Of a DNA stretch of 8,523 nucleotides, positions 1-6,558 are shown piece by piece. The DNA lies in the NCBI GenBank assembly GCA_051745935.1, contig JBNJEM010000332.1:1-8523 (forward strand), given 5' to 3'. Below the pieces are notes generated by a model. The model did no database searches, was not told the origin of the DNA, and saw nothing but the letters and a program-made list of their open reading frames with translations. This DNA is from JBNJEM01 sp051745935 (GTDB taxonomy: Bacteria > Planctomycetota > Planctomycetia > Pirellulales > Pirellulaceae). The stretch's first letter is position 1, and every line of letters starts with the position of its first letter. The position numbers were made by a program, and so were the translations under genes.

Positions 1-6
1 GTTGAG

Positions 7-426
7 CTAACCAAGGATGCTGCAACTCAACGCCGAGTACCTTGTGAACGCCTTGTCGAAGGTCACCAACTCATAGCCGCCAGCACGAGCGAACGATGCC
101 AGATAGGAGTCGATCCAGACCTTGGGCGAGAAGGATTGGCGTCGCGTGTAGCCACGCCACAGCGGTCCAAGATCCGGCGGCTCATCGACAAAAGCGATTT
201 GCGGGTCGTTCAACATGGCATCGTATAGATCCCACGCCTCGCTCATCGACACAGCGTCATCGGGGAACGCTTTGGGGTTGGTTGCCAGCCTCAAGAAACC
301 CGTTTGAGTCACTCGGCAAAAGAAGCACGGGCCAGACAAACCTCTGTACCAGGTAGCGGCAGGAACATGATGGACATGACCATCGAATGCCAGCGCGAGC
401 CACAGATTCACGTCAGGGAGAAACAT
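7..426 (-). CDS. PIN-domain (VapC-like) ribonuclease toxin of a type II toxin-antitoxin pair
   Basis: The 139-residue product reads as a PIN-domain protein. The first acidic metal-binding residue is in MFLPDVNLW (Asp5). A TQTGFLRLATNP segment at about residues 41-52 is typical of a VapC-like PIN subfamily. The last acidic residues lie in VWIDSYLASFA (Asp106) and in LVTFDKAF (Asp124). PIN toxins are Mg-dependent RNases, usually cutting tRNA or rRNA; the actual target here cannot be read. I chose the ATG at 426 because the PIN fold starts right there. An in-frame ATG at 450 would add eight unrelated residues (MQRFWTRK). With this start the gene overlaps the 3' end of the antitoxin gene by 14 bases, a usual sign of translational coupling. 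The product is full length for the family, with no visible break. Confidence 0.85.
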   Translation of the reverse strand: MFLPDVNLWLALAFDGHVHHVPAATWYRGLSGPCFFCRVTQTGFLRLATNPKAFPDDAVSMSEAWDLYDAMLNDPQIAFVDEPPDLGPLWRGYTRRQSFSPKVWIDSYLASFARAGGYELVTFDKAFTRYSALSCSILG

Positions 427-643
427 CTTCCTCGTCCAAAATCTCTGCAACTCGCTCGCCAGTCAGCGCAACCGTTCCCGGATGTTTGCAGTGAACCAAG
501 GGGAACTTCACCCGCTTTGATCTAGTCCCCGACGGTGGGCCTTCCCCGACCGGATACGAGACAGTTACCTCAGCGCCTTCGGGCAGCGCCGAAGGATTGT
601 CCAATACAACCACACCGTTTTTCACCCGACCCCGAATGACCAT
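413..643 (-). CDS. AF2212/DUF104-like antitoxin, partner of the PIN toxin
   Basis: This 76-residue protein begins MVIRGRVKNGVVVLDNPSAL and continues PEGAEVTVSYP, the hallmark of the AF2212-like (DUF104) antitoxins, a small swapped-hairpin DNA-binding fold found next to PIN toxins. The C-terminal part (TGERVAEILDEEDVSP) is acidic and likely wraps the toxin. An ATG at 676 would give 87 residues. The ATG at 643 is preferred because it has GGGAG seven bases upstream, starts at the conserved MVIRGRVKNG, and lies downstream of a TATAAT box whose transcript would begin near 675. The antitoxin is expected to neutralise the toxin and repress the operon; that is family knowledge, not visible here. Confidence 0.85.
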   Translation of the reverse strand: MVIRGRVKNGVVVLDNPSALPEGAEVTVSYPVGEGPPSGTRSKRVKFPLVHCKHPGTVALTGERVAEILDEEDVSP

Positions 644-681
644 TGCGCCACTCCCAAATCGTCGATATCTATACATGTCGT

Positions 682-710
682 ATTATAGCCCAACAAGATC
701 CGGGGAAGAA
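682..710 (-). promoter_or_regulatory. Probable sigma-70-type promoter of the toxin-antitoxin operon
   Basis: On the minus strand a perfect TATAAT occupies 687-682. A weak -35 (TTCTTC, 710-705) lies 17 bases upstream. The predicted transcription start is near 675, about 30 bases before the antitoxin ATG at 643. This supports the internal start, because the ATG at 676 would be at or before the first transcribed base. Confidence 0.55.
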
Positions 711-1118
711 ACCGCCACCAGAGAAAAAGAAAACATGTAACACTTTAGCCGTCTGAAGTAGAATCCTAGCTTCGTGATTACAAATCCCTTATGACGTACC
801 CTGTTTAACCGCAAGGCCAGAGTCCGCTCGCCCGCGAGTTGGACCGGCAAGGATCCATGACGGCGGACGGCGGCCTGCGCGCTCCCCACGGGGCCGTTGT
901 CCAACCCTCATTGCCTGGAAGAGCCTTACTTCAGTTCGCCAAAAAGTTACGAAAAAATAGATCCGACCCCAGACCCCGAGAAATGCAAAACGCTTCATCA
1001 CAAATGCAATCAAGGGGGGCACGCACAAGGCTTGTTTTTGCGCCAGCGCGTGTGTAGGGTTACCTATCACGATTGCCGATTCAGGTATCGCAGCAACGTT
1101 TAGCAGAAAGGGAATGCC
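683..1118. other. Long gap between the divergent toxin-antitoxin operon and the quinone reductase gene
   Basis: Apart from the toxin-antitoxin promoter at its left edge I see no gene here. Short open frames (for example 789-1070 on the minus strand) have no recognisable domain and low-complexity arginine-rich tails. The stretch at about 950-985 is notable: an A-rich run is followed by ATCCGACCCCAGACCCC, in which GACCCC occurs twice. It resembles short palindromic intergenic repeats of environmental bacteria and partly resembles the palindrome at 5128-5174, but it does not fold cleanly by itself. No convincing promoter for the downstream gene was found; TTGCGC at 1038 with TACCTA 17 bases later is weak. 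Confidence 0.5.
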
Positions 1119-2111
1119 ATGAAAGCCGCGTATATTGAGCAGCCAGGACCGCCCGAAAACATTGTCTACGGAGAACTACCGACGCCCGAGCCGGCGCGGG
1201 GGTGCGTTCTGGTCAAGGTCAACGCGGTGGCGGTCAACCCGGTGGATACGTACATTCGGGCCGGCACGATTCCGTTCGACCTGCCCAGGCCGTTCGTGGT
1301 TGGCTGCGACCTGGCCGGCACCGTCGACGCAGTGGGCCCGGGGGCAAGCCGGTTCAAGGCAGGCGATCGAGTCTGGGGAACCAATCAAGGGCTATTGGGA
1401 CGGCAGGGCACGTTTTCGGAGTACGCCAGCGTGGCGGAGGAGTGGCTTTATCCGACGCCCCCGGCCGTGTCCGACCGCGACGCCGCCGCCATCGCCTTGG
1501 TCGGTATCACAGCTCATCTCGGTCTCTTCAGGGACGCCCGCGTCCAACCGGGTGAGACGCTCTTCGTGCATGGCGGTTCCGGTGGGGTCGGTTCCTGTGT
1601 CGTGCAAATGGCCAAAGCCGCGGAGGCCCGAGTGATCACGACTGCAGGAAGCAACGAGAAGGCGGAGATCTGCCGACAGCTCGGCGCCGACGAGGTGGTG
1701 CTCTACAAAACCGAAGATACCAACGCAGCTATTGACCGCTTCGCTCCCCACGGCCTGGACGTCTGGTGGGAGACGCTTCGCGAGCCGGATCTCGAGGGGA
1801 TCGTCAGTCATATGGCCCTGCGAGGCAGAATCATCATTATGGCTGGACGCGACGCCCAATCCACATTCACAATTGGTCCTTTCTATACCAAGGACTGCTC
1901 CATCCACGGGTTCGCCATGTTCAACGCCACGCCGGAGGAACAGCACACCGCCGCCGGCGACATCAACCGCTGGCTGGCCAAAGGCACGCTGCGTCCCTTG
2001 ATCAGTCGCGTCATGTCCCTCTCTGAAACAGGAGCTGCGCATCGTCTGCAAGAGGAAAGCACTGTCCAAGGAACCGGCGCCCTGGCCGGCAAGATCGTCC
2101 TTGAACCGTAA
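1119..2111 (+). CDS. NADPH:quinone oxidoreductase-like zinc-independent MDR enzyme
   Basis: This 330-residue protein is a complete medium-chain dehydrogenase/reductase of the quinone oxidoreductase branch. The N-terminal GroES-like domain (about 1-115) contains VNPVDTYIRAG (39-49) and GCDLAGTVDAVG (62-73), a typical QOR signature. A Rossmann domain follows, with the nucleotide-binding motif GGSGGVG at 152-158 and the usual QLGADEVV at about 187-194. The cysteine and histidine zinc ligands of alcohol dehydrogenases are absent, so it should be zinc-free and reduce a quinone or an enone with NADPH in the cytoplasm. The physiological substrate is unknown. The ATG at 1119 is preceded by AAAGGGA with five bases of spacing. 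It stands alone on the plus strand. The last three codons plus stop lie inside a 38-bp tandem duplication. Confidence 0.92.
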   Translation: MKAAYIEQPGPPENIVYGELPTPEPARGCVLVKVNAVAVNPVDTYIRAGTIPFDLPRPFVVGCDLAGTVDAVGPGASRFKAGDRVWGTNQGLLGRQGTFSEYASVAEEWLYPTPPAVSDRDAAAIALVGITAHLGLFRDARVQPGETLFVHGGSGGVGSCVVQMAKAAEARVITTAGSNEKAEICRQLGADEVVLYKTEDTNAAIDRFAPHGLDVWWETLREPDLEGIVSHMALRGRIIIMAGRDAQSTFTIGPFYTKDCSIHGFAMFNATPEEQHTAAGDINRWLAKGTLRPLISRVMSLSETGAAHRLQEESTVQGTGALAGKIVLEP

Positions 2112-2174
2112 CTCGCCTCGGCCACGCGGCGACCGACCTTGAACCGTAACGCGCCTCGGCCACGCGGCGACCGA
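2099..2174. repeat. Two-copy 38-bp tandem repeat across the 3' end of the quinone reductase gene
   Basis: Positions 2099-2136 and 2137-2174 are identical except for one base (T at 2113, G at 2151). The first copy contains the last codons and TAA stop of the quinone reductase gene. The second copy therefore repeats a non-coding CTTGAACCGTAA downstream. The near identity suggests a recent slippage duplication. Confidence 0.9.
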
Positions 2175-2241
2175 CCAGCAAAGCGAGACATATCGACGCG
2201 CCAACTACGACTGGTACGGCGACGACTGATCCGGTATGGAC

Positions 2242-2259
2242 CACGGAATACACGGAATA
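2242..2259. repeat. Short tandem repeat, two copies of CACGGAATA
   Basis: CACGGAATA occurs twice in a row at 2242-2250 and 2251-2259, inside the non-coding gap after the quinone reductase gene. Its role is unknown. Confidence 0.7.
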
Positions 2260-2365
2260 TCCAGTTCGGATACCGCATGGCGACGGACGAATCCGTCGCT
2301 CAACCTGGGCCGGATTCCCAGCCGGTGATCGTTCACGGTGTTGCGCCGAAAACAGGAGACGACTC

Positions 2366-2446
2366 GTAGGACGGGTCTCCAGGCCCGTCCGAAGTGTTTT
2401 CTGTTACCGTGGATGGTGTTTCGACGGGCCTGGAGACCCGTCCTAC
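2366..2446. repeat. REP-like doublet: perfect 24-bp inverted repeat with a 33-base loop
   Basis: The arm at 2366-2389 is an exact reverse complement of the arm at 2423-2446, with 33 bases between. Each arm is itself an imperfect palindrome (GGACGGG at 2369-2375 facing CCCGTCC at 2384-2390), as in REP sequences. Two inverted REPs with a short spacer form the REPIN/BIME arrangement that RAYT (REP-associated tyrosine) transposases mobilise in other bacteria. No RAYT gene is in the window. It lies 23 bases past the stop of the SIMPL-domain gene and between convergent genes, so its RNA hairpin may also end or protect transcripts from both sides. There is no U-tract, so it is not a classical terminator. 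Confidence 0.85.
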
Positions 2447-2469
2447 ACACCACTTGTGCAACCAGTCGA

Positions 2470-3402
2470 TTACTCGTCGTTCCGTTCATTTCCGCCGATG
2501 TTCGCCGGCGTGGCGTAGTAGAGCCGCACCGTCGACACGACGGAGATTTGAGCCCGCAGCGGCAGTCCTCCGTCCCGCACGTCGGTGTCTTCGAGCACCC
2601 CCTGGTAATACGTGTTTTTTGGCCTGGCCGCCTGGATGGTCGGCATGCGGTCGCCGGAGTAGGGCATGCGAATTGCCTCGGTGTGGGCGTTTTCGAACGA
2701 GCCGTACAGTGACCGCGGATAGATGACCCGCGTCGATTCGTGCACGTTAAGCGGGCGGGGCGGCTCGTCGAACATGGCGCCCAACAGCAGGTCGGCCTTC
2801 TCCTGGGCCGCGCGAAGTGCCTCTTTGCGGGCCTCCTTCCTCGTGCGGTCGATCTTTTCACTCCCATAGTCGAAGGCGATAACGTCCGACACGCCCAGCC
2901 TGAATGCTTCCGCCAAAACTGCCCGGGCCTGCTTCTCCGAAGCGACCTTGACGTGTACGTTCGACTGCATGCGGAACCCGGCCGGTTGCTCCACCGCCAC
3001 GCTCTTTCCCTCCCGGGTTTCAACCTGCCATTGATAAACGGGCAGGATCGAGATGAAATCGACCACGACCGCCTCCCCGTCGATATCCATTCCCTTGAGC
3101 GCCTCGATCAATTCGGCCTCCCGTTGCTGAGCGGTTCGCTGGCAGTCGGCCGCGGTGGGCTGCTCGACCAGCAGCGCCAGCACGATCCGCAGGGCCGTCG
3201 GATCGAGCCGCTTTTCCACTTTGCCCTCGATCGTGATGAAGTTCTCGATGGCCCGGTGGTCGAGTGTCGCCGCGGAACCGTCCGAATGCGACTCGGCGGA
3301 GCGGGCGCCAATGAACTGGGCATCTCCCCGGGTCGCCCAGAACAAAACGGTCGCCTGCAGAGCCAAGATTGCCGCCATCCGCCACATTCTGGTGATTTGC
3401 AT
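2470..3402 (-). CDS. Exported SIMPL-domain (DUF541) protein
   Basis: The 310-residue product starts with a signal peptide (MQITRMWRMAAILALQATVL, then FWATRGDA; likely cut after Ala28). A SIMPL-type region then runs from about residue 56 (FITIEGKVEKR) to 297. It includes a helical RKEARKEALRAAQEKADLLLG stretch (188-208), a classic SIMPL signature, and a closing strand AQISVVSTVRLYYA (284-297). SIMPL proteins are periplasmic or envelope proteins of poorly defined role, some linked to oxidative stress or cell-surface structures; no enzyme activity is evident. I chose the ATG at 3402 because GGAGG lies eight bases upstream and the signal peptide begins there. The frame is open further upstream to 3516 without a ribosome site. 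It lies 141 bases downstream of the sulfatase in the same direction. Confidence 0.8.
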   Translation of the reverse strand: MQITRMWRMAAILALQATVLFWATRGDAQFIGARSAESHSDGSAATLDHRAIENFITIEGKVEKRLDPTALRIVLALLVEQPTAADCQRTAQQREAELIEALKGMDIDGEAVVVDFISILPVYQWQVETREGKSVAVEQPAGFRMQSNVHVKVASEKQARAVLAEAFRLGVSDVIAFDYGSEKIDRTRKEARKEALRAAQEKADLLLGAMFDEPPRPLNVHESTRVIYPRSLYGSFENAHTEAIRMPYSGDRMPTIQAARPKNTYYQGVLEDTDVRDGGLPLRAQISVVSTVRLYYATPANIGGNERNDE

Positions 3403-3455
3403 CTCACGCACCTCCGAATCTGAAAGGAAAAAGAGAAGATCGTCGCCACGGGGAC

Positions 3456-3464
3456 ATTGTACCA
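3456..3464 (-). promoter_or_regulatory. Candidate extended -10 promoter for the SIMPL-domain gene
   Basis: On the minus strand TGGTACAAT (3464-3456) forms an extended -10 element: TG, one base, then TACAAT, five of six matches. No good -35 is seen, which is tolerated by extended -10 promoters. Transcription would start near 3449 and give a leader of about 47 bases before the ATG at 3402. Confidence 0.4.
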
Positions 3465-3543
3465 CGGACCGCGCGCGACCGGTGGCGGGCAGATTTTCCC
3501 CGCCCCCCATCGCCACGGTGCGATGCGCGAGTCGCGCCGGCCG

Positions 3544-4965
3544 TCAGTCACCGGCCACCGGCATCGTCTTCCACCACTGGACAACCCGAGCCGAGAGCCG
3601 GGCGACGACCTGGGGGTTCTCGTCGGCCACGTTGTGTTGCTCGCCGACGTCGCTCTCCAGATCATACAGCTCGGCACGGCTGCCGTCGTCGTCGCACAGC
3701 AGCTTCCATTTGCCCTGGCGCGCCGCCAAGTCGGGCAGGTTTTCGTAACCGAAGAAGTTCTTGCGGTCCGGCGGCCGGCTGAAGAAGAGGGGCTCGCGCC
3801 GCGAGTGCCGCGCTTTGCCCAGCAGCGTGTCGAGCAGGGGTTCGCCGTCGAACGTCACGCCGGCCGGTTTGTCGGCACCTGCCAGTTCGAGCAGGGAGGG
3901 CACCAAGTCGATCGCCGAGAAGACGCTCGTCCGGTTTCGCGTGCCGATTGCCTCTTCGGCCACCAGGCCCGGCCCCCAGACCACCAGCGGCGAGCGGATG
4001 CCCCCTTCGTAAAGATTCGTCTTGCAGCCCCTCAGCGGACCGGCCCGTCCGGCGCCCGGTTCGTGCCCGTTGTCCGAACAGACGAGGATAAGCGTGTTGT
4101 CGCGGAGCGTCTCATCGTCGCGCACGTAGTCGAACAGCGGCGCGAACTGCCGGTCCATCGCCTCGAGCACGGCGAGGTACAATTCCCGCTTGTTGTCGCC
4201 CCAGTTCTCGACCGGAGGAAACAGCGGCGTGTGCACGTCGTCCGGCCAGACGTTGACGTAGAACGGCTGGCCCTTGGCCTGGGCGTTTTTGATGAAATCG
4301 AGCGCCGCGCTGACGAAGCCGCCGGTGATCTCGCTGCGCTGCATCCACGTGACGGGCCCGCCCAATCGCTCGGCGTCCCCCCAAATGCGGCCGGGTTGGT
4401 CCCAGCCGGGCTTCATCGTCAGCGGCAGCAGTTTGGGGCCCATCCCTTCGAAGTTGGTGAGCGACTCGTCGAAACCGTATTTCGTAATCGGCGGGGCCTC
4501 GTCCACGTCCCGTTGGCCGCCCATGTGCCACTTGCCAAATTGCCCCGTCGCGTAGCCGGCCCCTTTCAAGCCGCGGGCCAGCATGGGGGCATCGGGGTCG
4601 AGCCAGTTGGCCATGCCCCGCTGTCGATTCTGCCGGCGGTGCGCCAAATACGAAGTGATCCGCCACCGTTGCGGGTACTGGCCGGTCGAGATGGCCACCC
4701 GCGACGGCGAGCAAATGGGCGAGTTGACGTAGAACTGCTCGAAGGCCAGCCCCTCGGCCGCCAGACGGTCGATATGCGGCGTCTGGGCGTCCCGATTGCC
4801 GAAACAGGACAAATCGGCCCAGCCCATATCATCAATGAAGACGAGGATGATGTTGGGCGGCGACTCGCCGGCGCGCGCGGCCCCGCCGCCCGATATCGTC
4901 GCGACCGCCAAGGCGGACAGGCACAGCAATCCGAAAAGTCGTTGAAAAAGTATTTGGTAATGCAC
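3544..4965 (-). CDS. Secreted type I sulfatase (formylglycine-dependent arylsulfatase family)
   Basis: The 473-residue protein has a signal peptide (hydrophobic RLFGLLCLSALAVATISGGG, then AARA) and then the sulfatase domain. The active site is complete. PNIILVFIDDMGWAD supplies calcium ligands Asp45/Asp46. ICSPSR holds the Cys85 that is converted to formylglycine, with Arg89. GKWHMG gives Lys145 and His147. DDVHTPL gives His245. SDNGHE gives Asp298/Asn299, and Lys315 follows. It should hydrolyse sulfate esters outside the cytoplasm, probably on sulfated polysaccharides; the substrate cannot be told. I chose the GTG at 4965 because GGGAGG lies nine bases upstream and it begins just before the signal peptide. 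The longer ATG start at 5043 adds arginine-rich residues that would spoil the signal. No formylglycine-generating enzyme or partner glycosidase is in the window. Confidence 0.93.
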   Translation of the reverse strand: MHYQILFQRLFGLLCLSALAVATISGGGAARAGESPPNIILVFIDDMGWADLSCFGNRDAQTPHIDRLAAEGLAFEQFYVNSPICSPSRVAISTGQYPQRWRITSYLAHRRQNRQRGMANWLDPDAPMLARGLKGAGYATGQFGKWHMGGQRDVDEAPPITKYGFDESLTNFEGMGPKLLPLTMKPGWDQPGRIWGDAERLGGPVTWMQRSEITGGFVSAALDFIKNAQAKGQPFYVNVWPDDVHTPLFPPVENWGDNKRELYLAVLEAMDRQFAPLFDYVRDDETLRDNTLILVCSDNGHEPGAGRAGPLRGCKTNLYEGGIRSPLVVWGPGLVAEEAIGTRNRTSVFSAIDLVPSLLELAGADKPAGVTFDGEPLLDTLLGKARHSRREPLFFSRPPDRKNFFGYENLPDLAARQGKWKLLCDDDGSRAELYDLESDVGEQHNVADENPQVVARLSARVVQWWKTMPVAGD

Positions 4966-5073
4966 GGTGGTCAACCTCCCGGGCCGGCGGACGTCGGCAT
5001 CGAACAACAAGGGATTGCGACGTCCAACAAACCGCGCCGGCAATCGCGGCGTGTCGGACAGCTATCACGATGC

Positions 5074-5102
5074 ATTATGGCCCACCGGCACACGGAGATA
5101 AA
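5074..5102 (-). promoter_or_regulatory. Candidate promoter upstream of the sulfatase gene
   Basis: On the minus strand CATAAT (5079-5074) matches five of six bases of a -10 box, and TTTATC (5102-5097) lies 17 bases upstream as a weak -35. This would give a leader of about 100 bases before the GTG at 4965. Confidence 0.3.
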
Positions 5103-5127
5103 CGCCCCCGTTCGCCTGTCGCCCCTT

Positions 5128-5174
5128 GCGGTCCGGCCAAAGGGGTCAGGCCCGACCCCTTTGATCCAGACCGC
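5128..5174. repeat. GACCCC-type intergenic palindrome
   Basis: An inner stem pairs CAAAGGGGTC (5138-5147) with GACCCCTTTG (5154-5163) around a six-base loop, AGGCCC. An outer stem pairs GCGGTC (5128-5133) with GACCGC (5169-5174). It sits between the divergent sulfatase and ATPase genes, directly upstream of the ATPase promoter. It resembles REP-type elements and is unlikely to be a terminator, since no gene ends here. Confidence 0.75.
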
Positions 5175-5181
5175 ACCGGCA

Positions 5182-5210
5182 TTGCAAATTAGAAATTCTA
5201 ATACTATAAT
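5182..5210 (+). promoter_or_regulatory. Sigma-70-type promoter of the ATPase gene with a palindrome in its spacer
   Basis: TTGCAA (5182-5187) and a perfect TATAAT (5205-5210) are exactly 17 bases apart. The predicted start of transcription, about seven bases after the -10, coincides with the ATG at 5217, so the transcript should be leaderless. The spacer holds the palindrome ATTAGAAATTCTAAT (5188-5202), with seven-base arms around a central A. This is well placed to be an operator where a bound dimer would block RNA polymerase. The binding protein is unknown. Confidence 0.65.
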
Positions 5211-5216
5211 GTCAGC

Positions 5217-6380
5217 ATGATCCCCCGACTCGCACAATCTGTTGTTCAGCAAATGGCGGAGCAGTTTCCCGCCGTGCTGATTCTCGGCCCACGCCAGTGC
5301 GGCAAGACCACGCTGGCCAGGGAATTCATCAAGGGCGCTTACTTCGACCTGGAAAGCCCGTCTGACTACGAAGTCTTCGCCGATGATCCCGAATTGGCCC
5401 TCAATCGGCTCGACGGTCCGCTGATTCTCGACGAGGCCCAGGTCCTGCCAGCGCTCTTCTCTGTTCTCCGCTCCGTCATCGACGGGGATCGGAAACAAAA
5501 CGGCCGCTTTTACCTGCTCGGTTCAGTTAATCCGAGCCTGATCCGCCAATTTTCCGAAAGCCTGGCCGGACGCGTGGGCATGGTCGAATTGACTCCTTTC
5601 CTCTACCCGGAAGTCAAACCCGAACTTCCGACACTCGATGAGTATTGGTTACGCGGCGGCTATCCCGACGCTTGCCGCGAACCTGATCCGGACCGGCGCA
5701 TGCGCTGGCTTGAACAATATTCTCAGGCCCTGGTTCAACGCGATCTGGCCGGGTACGGGCTGAAAACGTCGCCCCAGGAAATGCGGCGGTTCCTGGGAAT
5801 GCTCGCGCACGTTCACGGCGGACTCCTGAATGCTTCCGAACTCGGACGCTCGCTGGGGGTTACATATCACACAGTCGGCAGCCATCTCGATATCCTCGAA
5901 GGACATTTTCTCATTCGCCGCCTGCAACCGTGGCATTCCAATCTCGGCAAAAGGCTGATCAAGTCGCCAAAACTGTACGTGCGGGATTGCGGTTTACTGC
6001 ACTACCTGCTCGGAATTCGCACTCAGCGGGACCTCTTGCAGTCGCCGCGTCGCGGGGCGAGTTGGGAAGGACTCCTGGTCGAGCAGGTCATTGCCCTTGA
6101 AAAACTGGCGAACGACGGCTGTCAATTCTGGTTTTACCGAACCCAGACCGGTACCGAGATCGATTTGATCGTGGAATATGGGCAAGAGCGAATTGGCTAC
6201 GAATTCAAGTGCAGCGCCTCCGTGTCACGCCGCGATGCCGCCGGTCTCCGCGCCGGCCTGGCGGACGGCGTGATCACCCGAGGAATGGTTGTCTACGCCG
6301 GTTCGCGCCGATACCCGGTTACCGATGAAATCGAGGCTATACCGGCGGAAACACGGCTTGGCGACGCCCTGATGAAGTAA
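5217..6380 (+). CDS. AAA+ family ATPase with C-terminal DUF4143 domain
   Basis: This 387-residue protein has the full architecture of the widespread ATP-binding AAA/DUF4143 family. Walker A is GPRQCGKTT (24-32, Lys30), Walker B is LILDEAQ (69-75), and a sensor-like LLGSVNPSLI lies at 100-109. A helical and winged-helix-like middle (about 180-240, with LNASELGRSLGVTYHTVGSH) follows. The C-terminal DUF4143 part has a PD-(D/E)XK-like arrangement: TEIDLIVE with Asp316, then GYEFKC with Glu329 and Lys331. The family is common in accessory regions and its role is unsettled; a nucleic-acid or mobile-element-related function is only inferred. The ATG at 5217 has no Shine-Dalgarno sequence, in keeping with the promoter placed seven bases before it. 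It is a single-gene unit. Length is normal and no motif is missing. Confidence 0.92.
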   Translation: MIPRLAQSVVQQMAEQFPAVLILGPRQCGKTTLAREFIKGAYFDLESPSDYEVFADDPELALNRLDGPLILDEAQVLPALFSVLRSVIDGDRKQNGRFYLLGSVNPSLIRQFSESLAGRVGMVELTPFLYPEVKPELPTLDEYWLRGGYPDACREPDPDRRMRWLEQYSQALVQRDLAGYGLKTSPQEMRRFLGMLAHVHGGLLNASELGRSLGVTYHTVGSHLDILEGHFLIRRLQPWHSNLGKRLIKSPKLYVRDCGLLHYLLGIRTQRDLLQSPRRGASWEGLLVEQVIALEKLANDGCQFWFYRTQTGTEIDLIVEYGQERIGYEFKCSASVSRRDAAGLRAGLADGVITRGMVVYAGSRRYPVTDEIEAIPAETRLGDALMK

Positions 6381-6466
6381 TTCAGTCGTTCCCGACGGTT
6401 GAGCGCCCCCGGACGTTCCCAGTTGAAAGACGCCATAACCATGACGCAACCAGACCGTTATCCGAA

Positions 6467-6492
6467 GGGATAAGGAGGGATAAGGGAGGGGG
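6467..6492 (+). repeat. Tandem GGGATAAGG repeat forming a G-quadruplex-type run
   Basis: GGGATAAGGA (6467-6476) is followed directly by GGGATAAGGG (6477-6486) and then AGGGGG. Four G-tracts of at least three with loops of 7, 4 and 1 bases meet the usual quadruplex pattern on the plus strand. It lies in the 178-base gap between the convergent ATPase and enolase-superfamily genes. I see no clear terminator in that gap; an imperfect stem at about 6529-6559 overlaps the stop of the minus-strand gene. Confidence 0.5.
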
Positions 6493-6558
6493 ACATTTTA
6501 CGGGGTGAGCTGGGGGCAGCGGTGCTGGGTTTCCGTCCTGCTCTCCGGGAAGCGGAAC

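Noticed and set aside
789..1070. 93-residue minus-strand open frame in the left gap
   Set aside because: No domain, no good ribosome site, and a composition typical of chance frames across intergenic repeats.
2366..2446. Classical Rho-independent terminator
   Set aside because: The stem is strong, but the loop is 33 bases and no T-run follows on either strand.
2205..3023. 272-residue minus-strand open frame overlapping the SIMPL-domain gene
   Set aside because: It is an out-of-frame shadow rich in arginine and serine, running through the REP doublet and the non-coding gap.
3457..5220. 587-residue plus-strand open frame
   Set aside because: It is antisense to the sulfatase, whose motifs are unambiguous. 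The frame is open because of high GC, and its product shows no domain.
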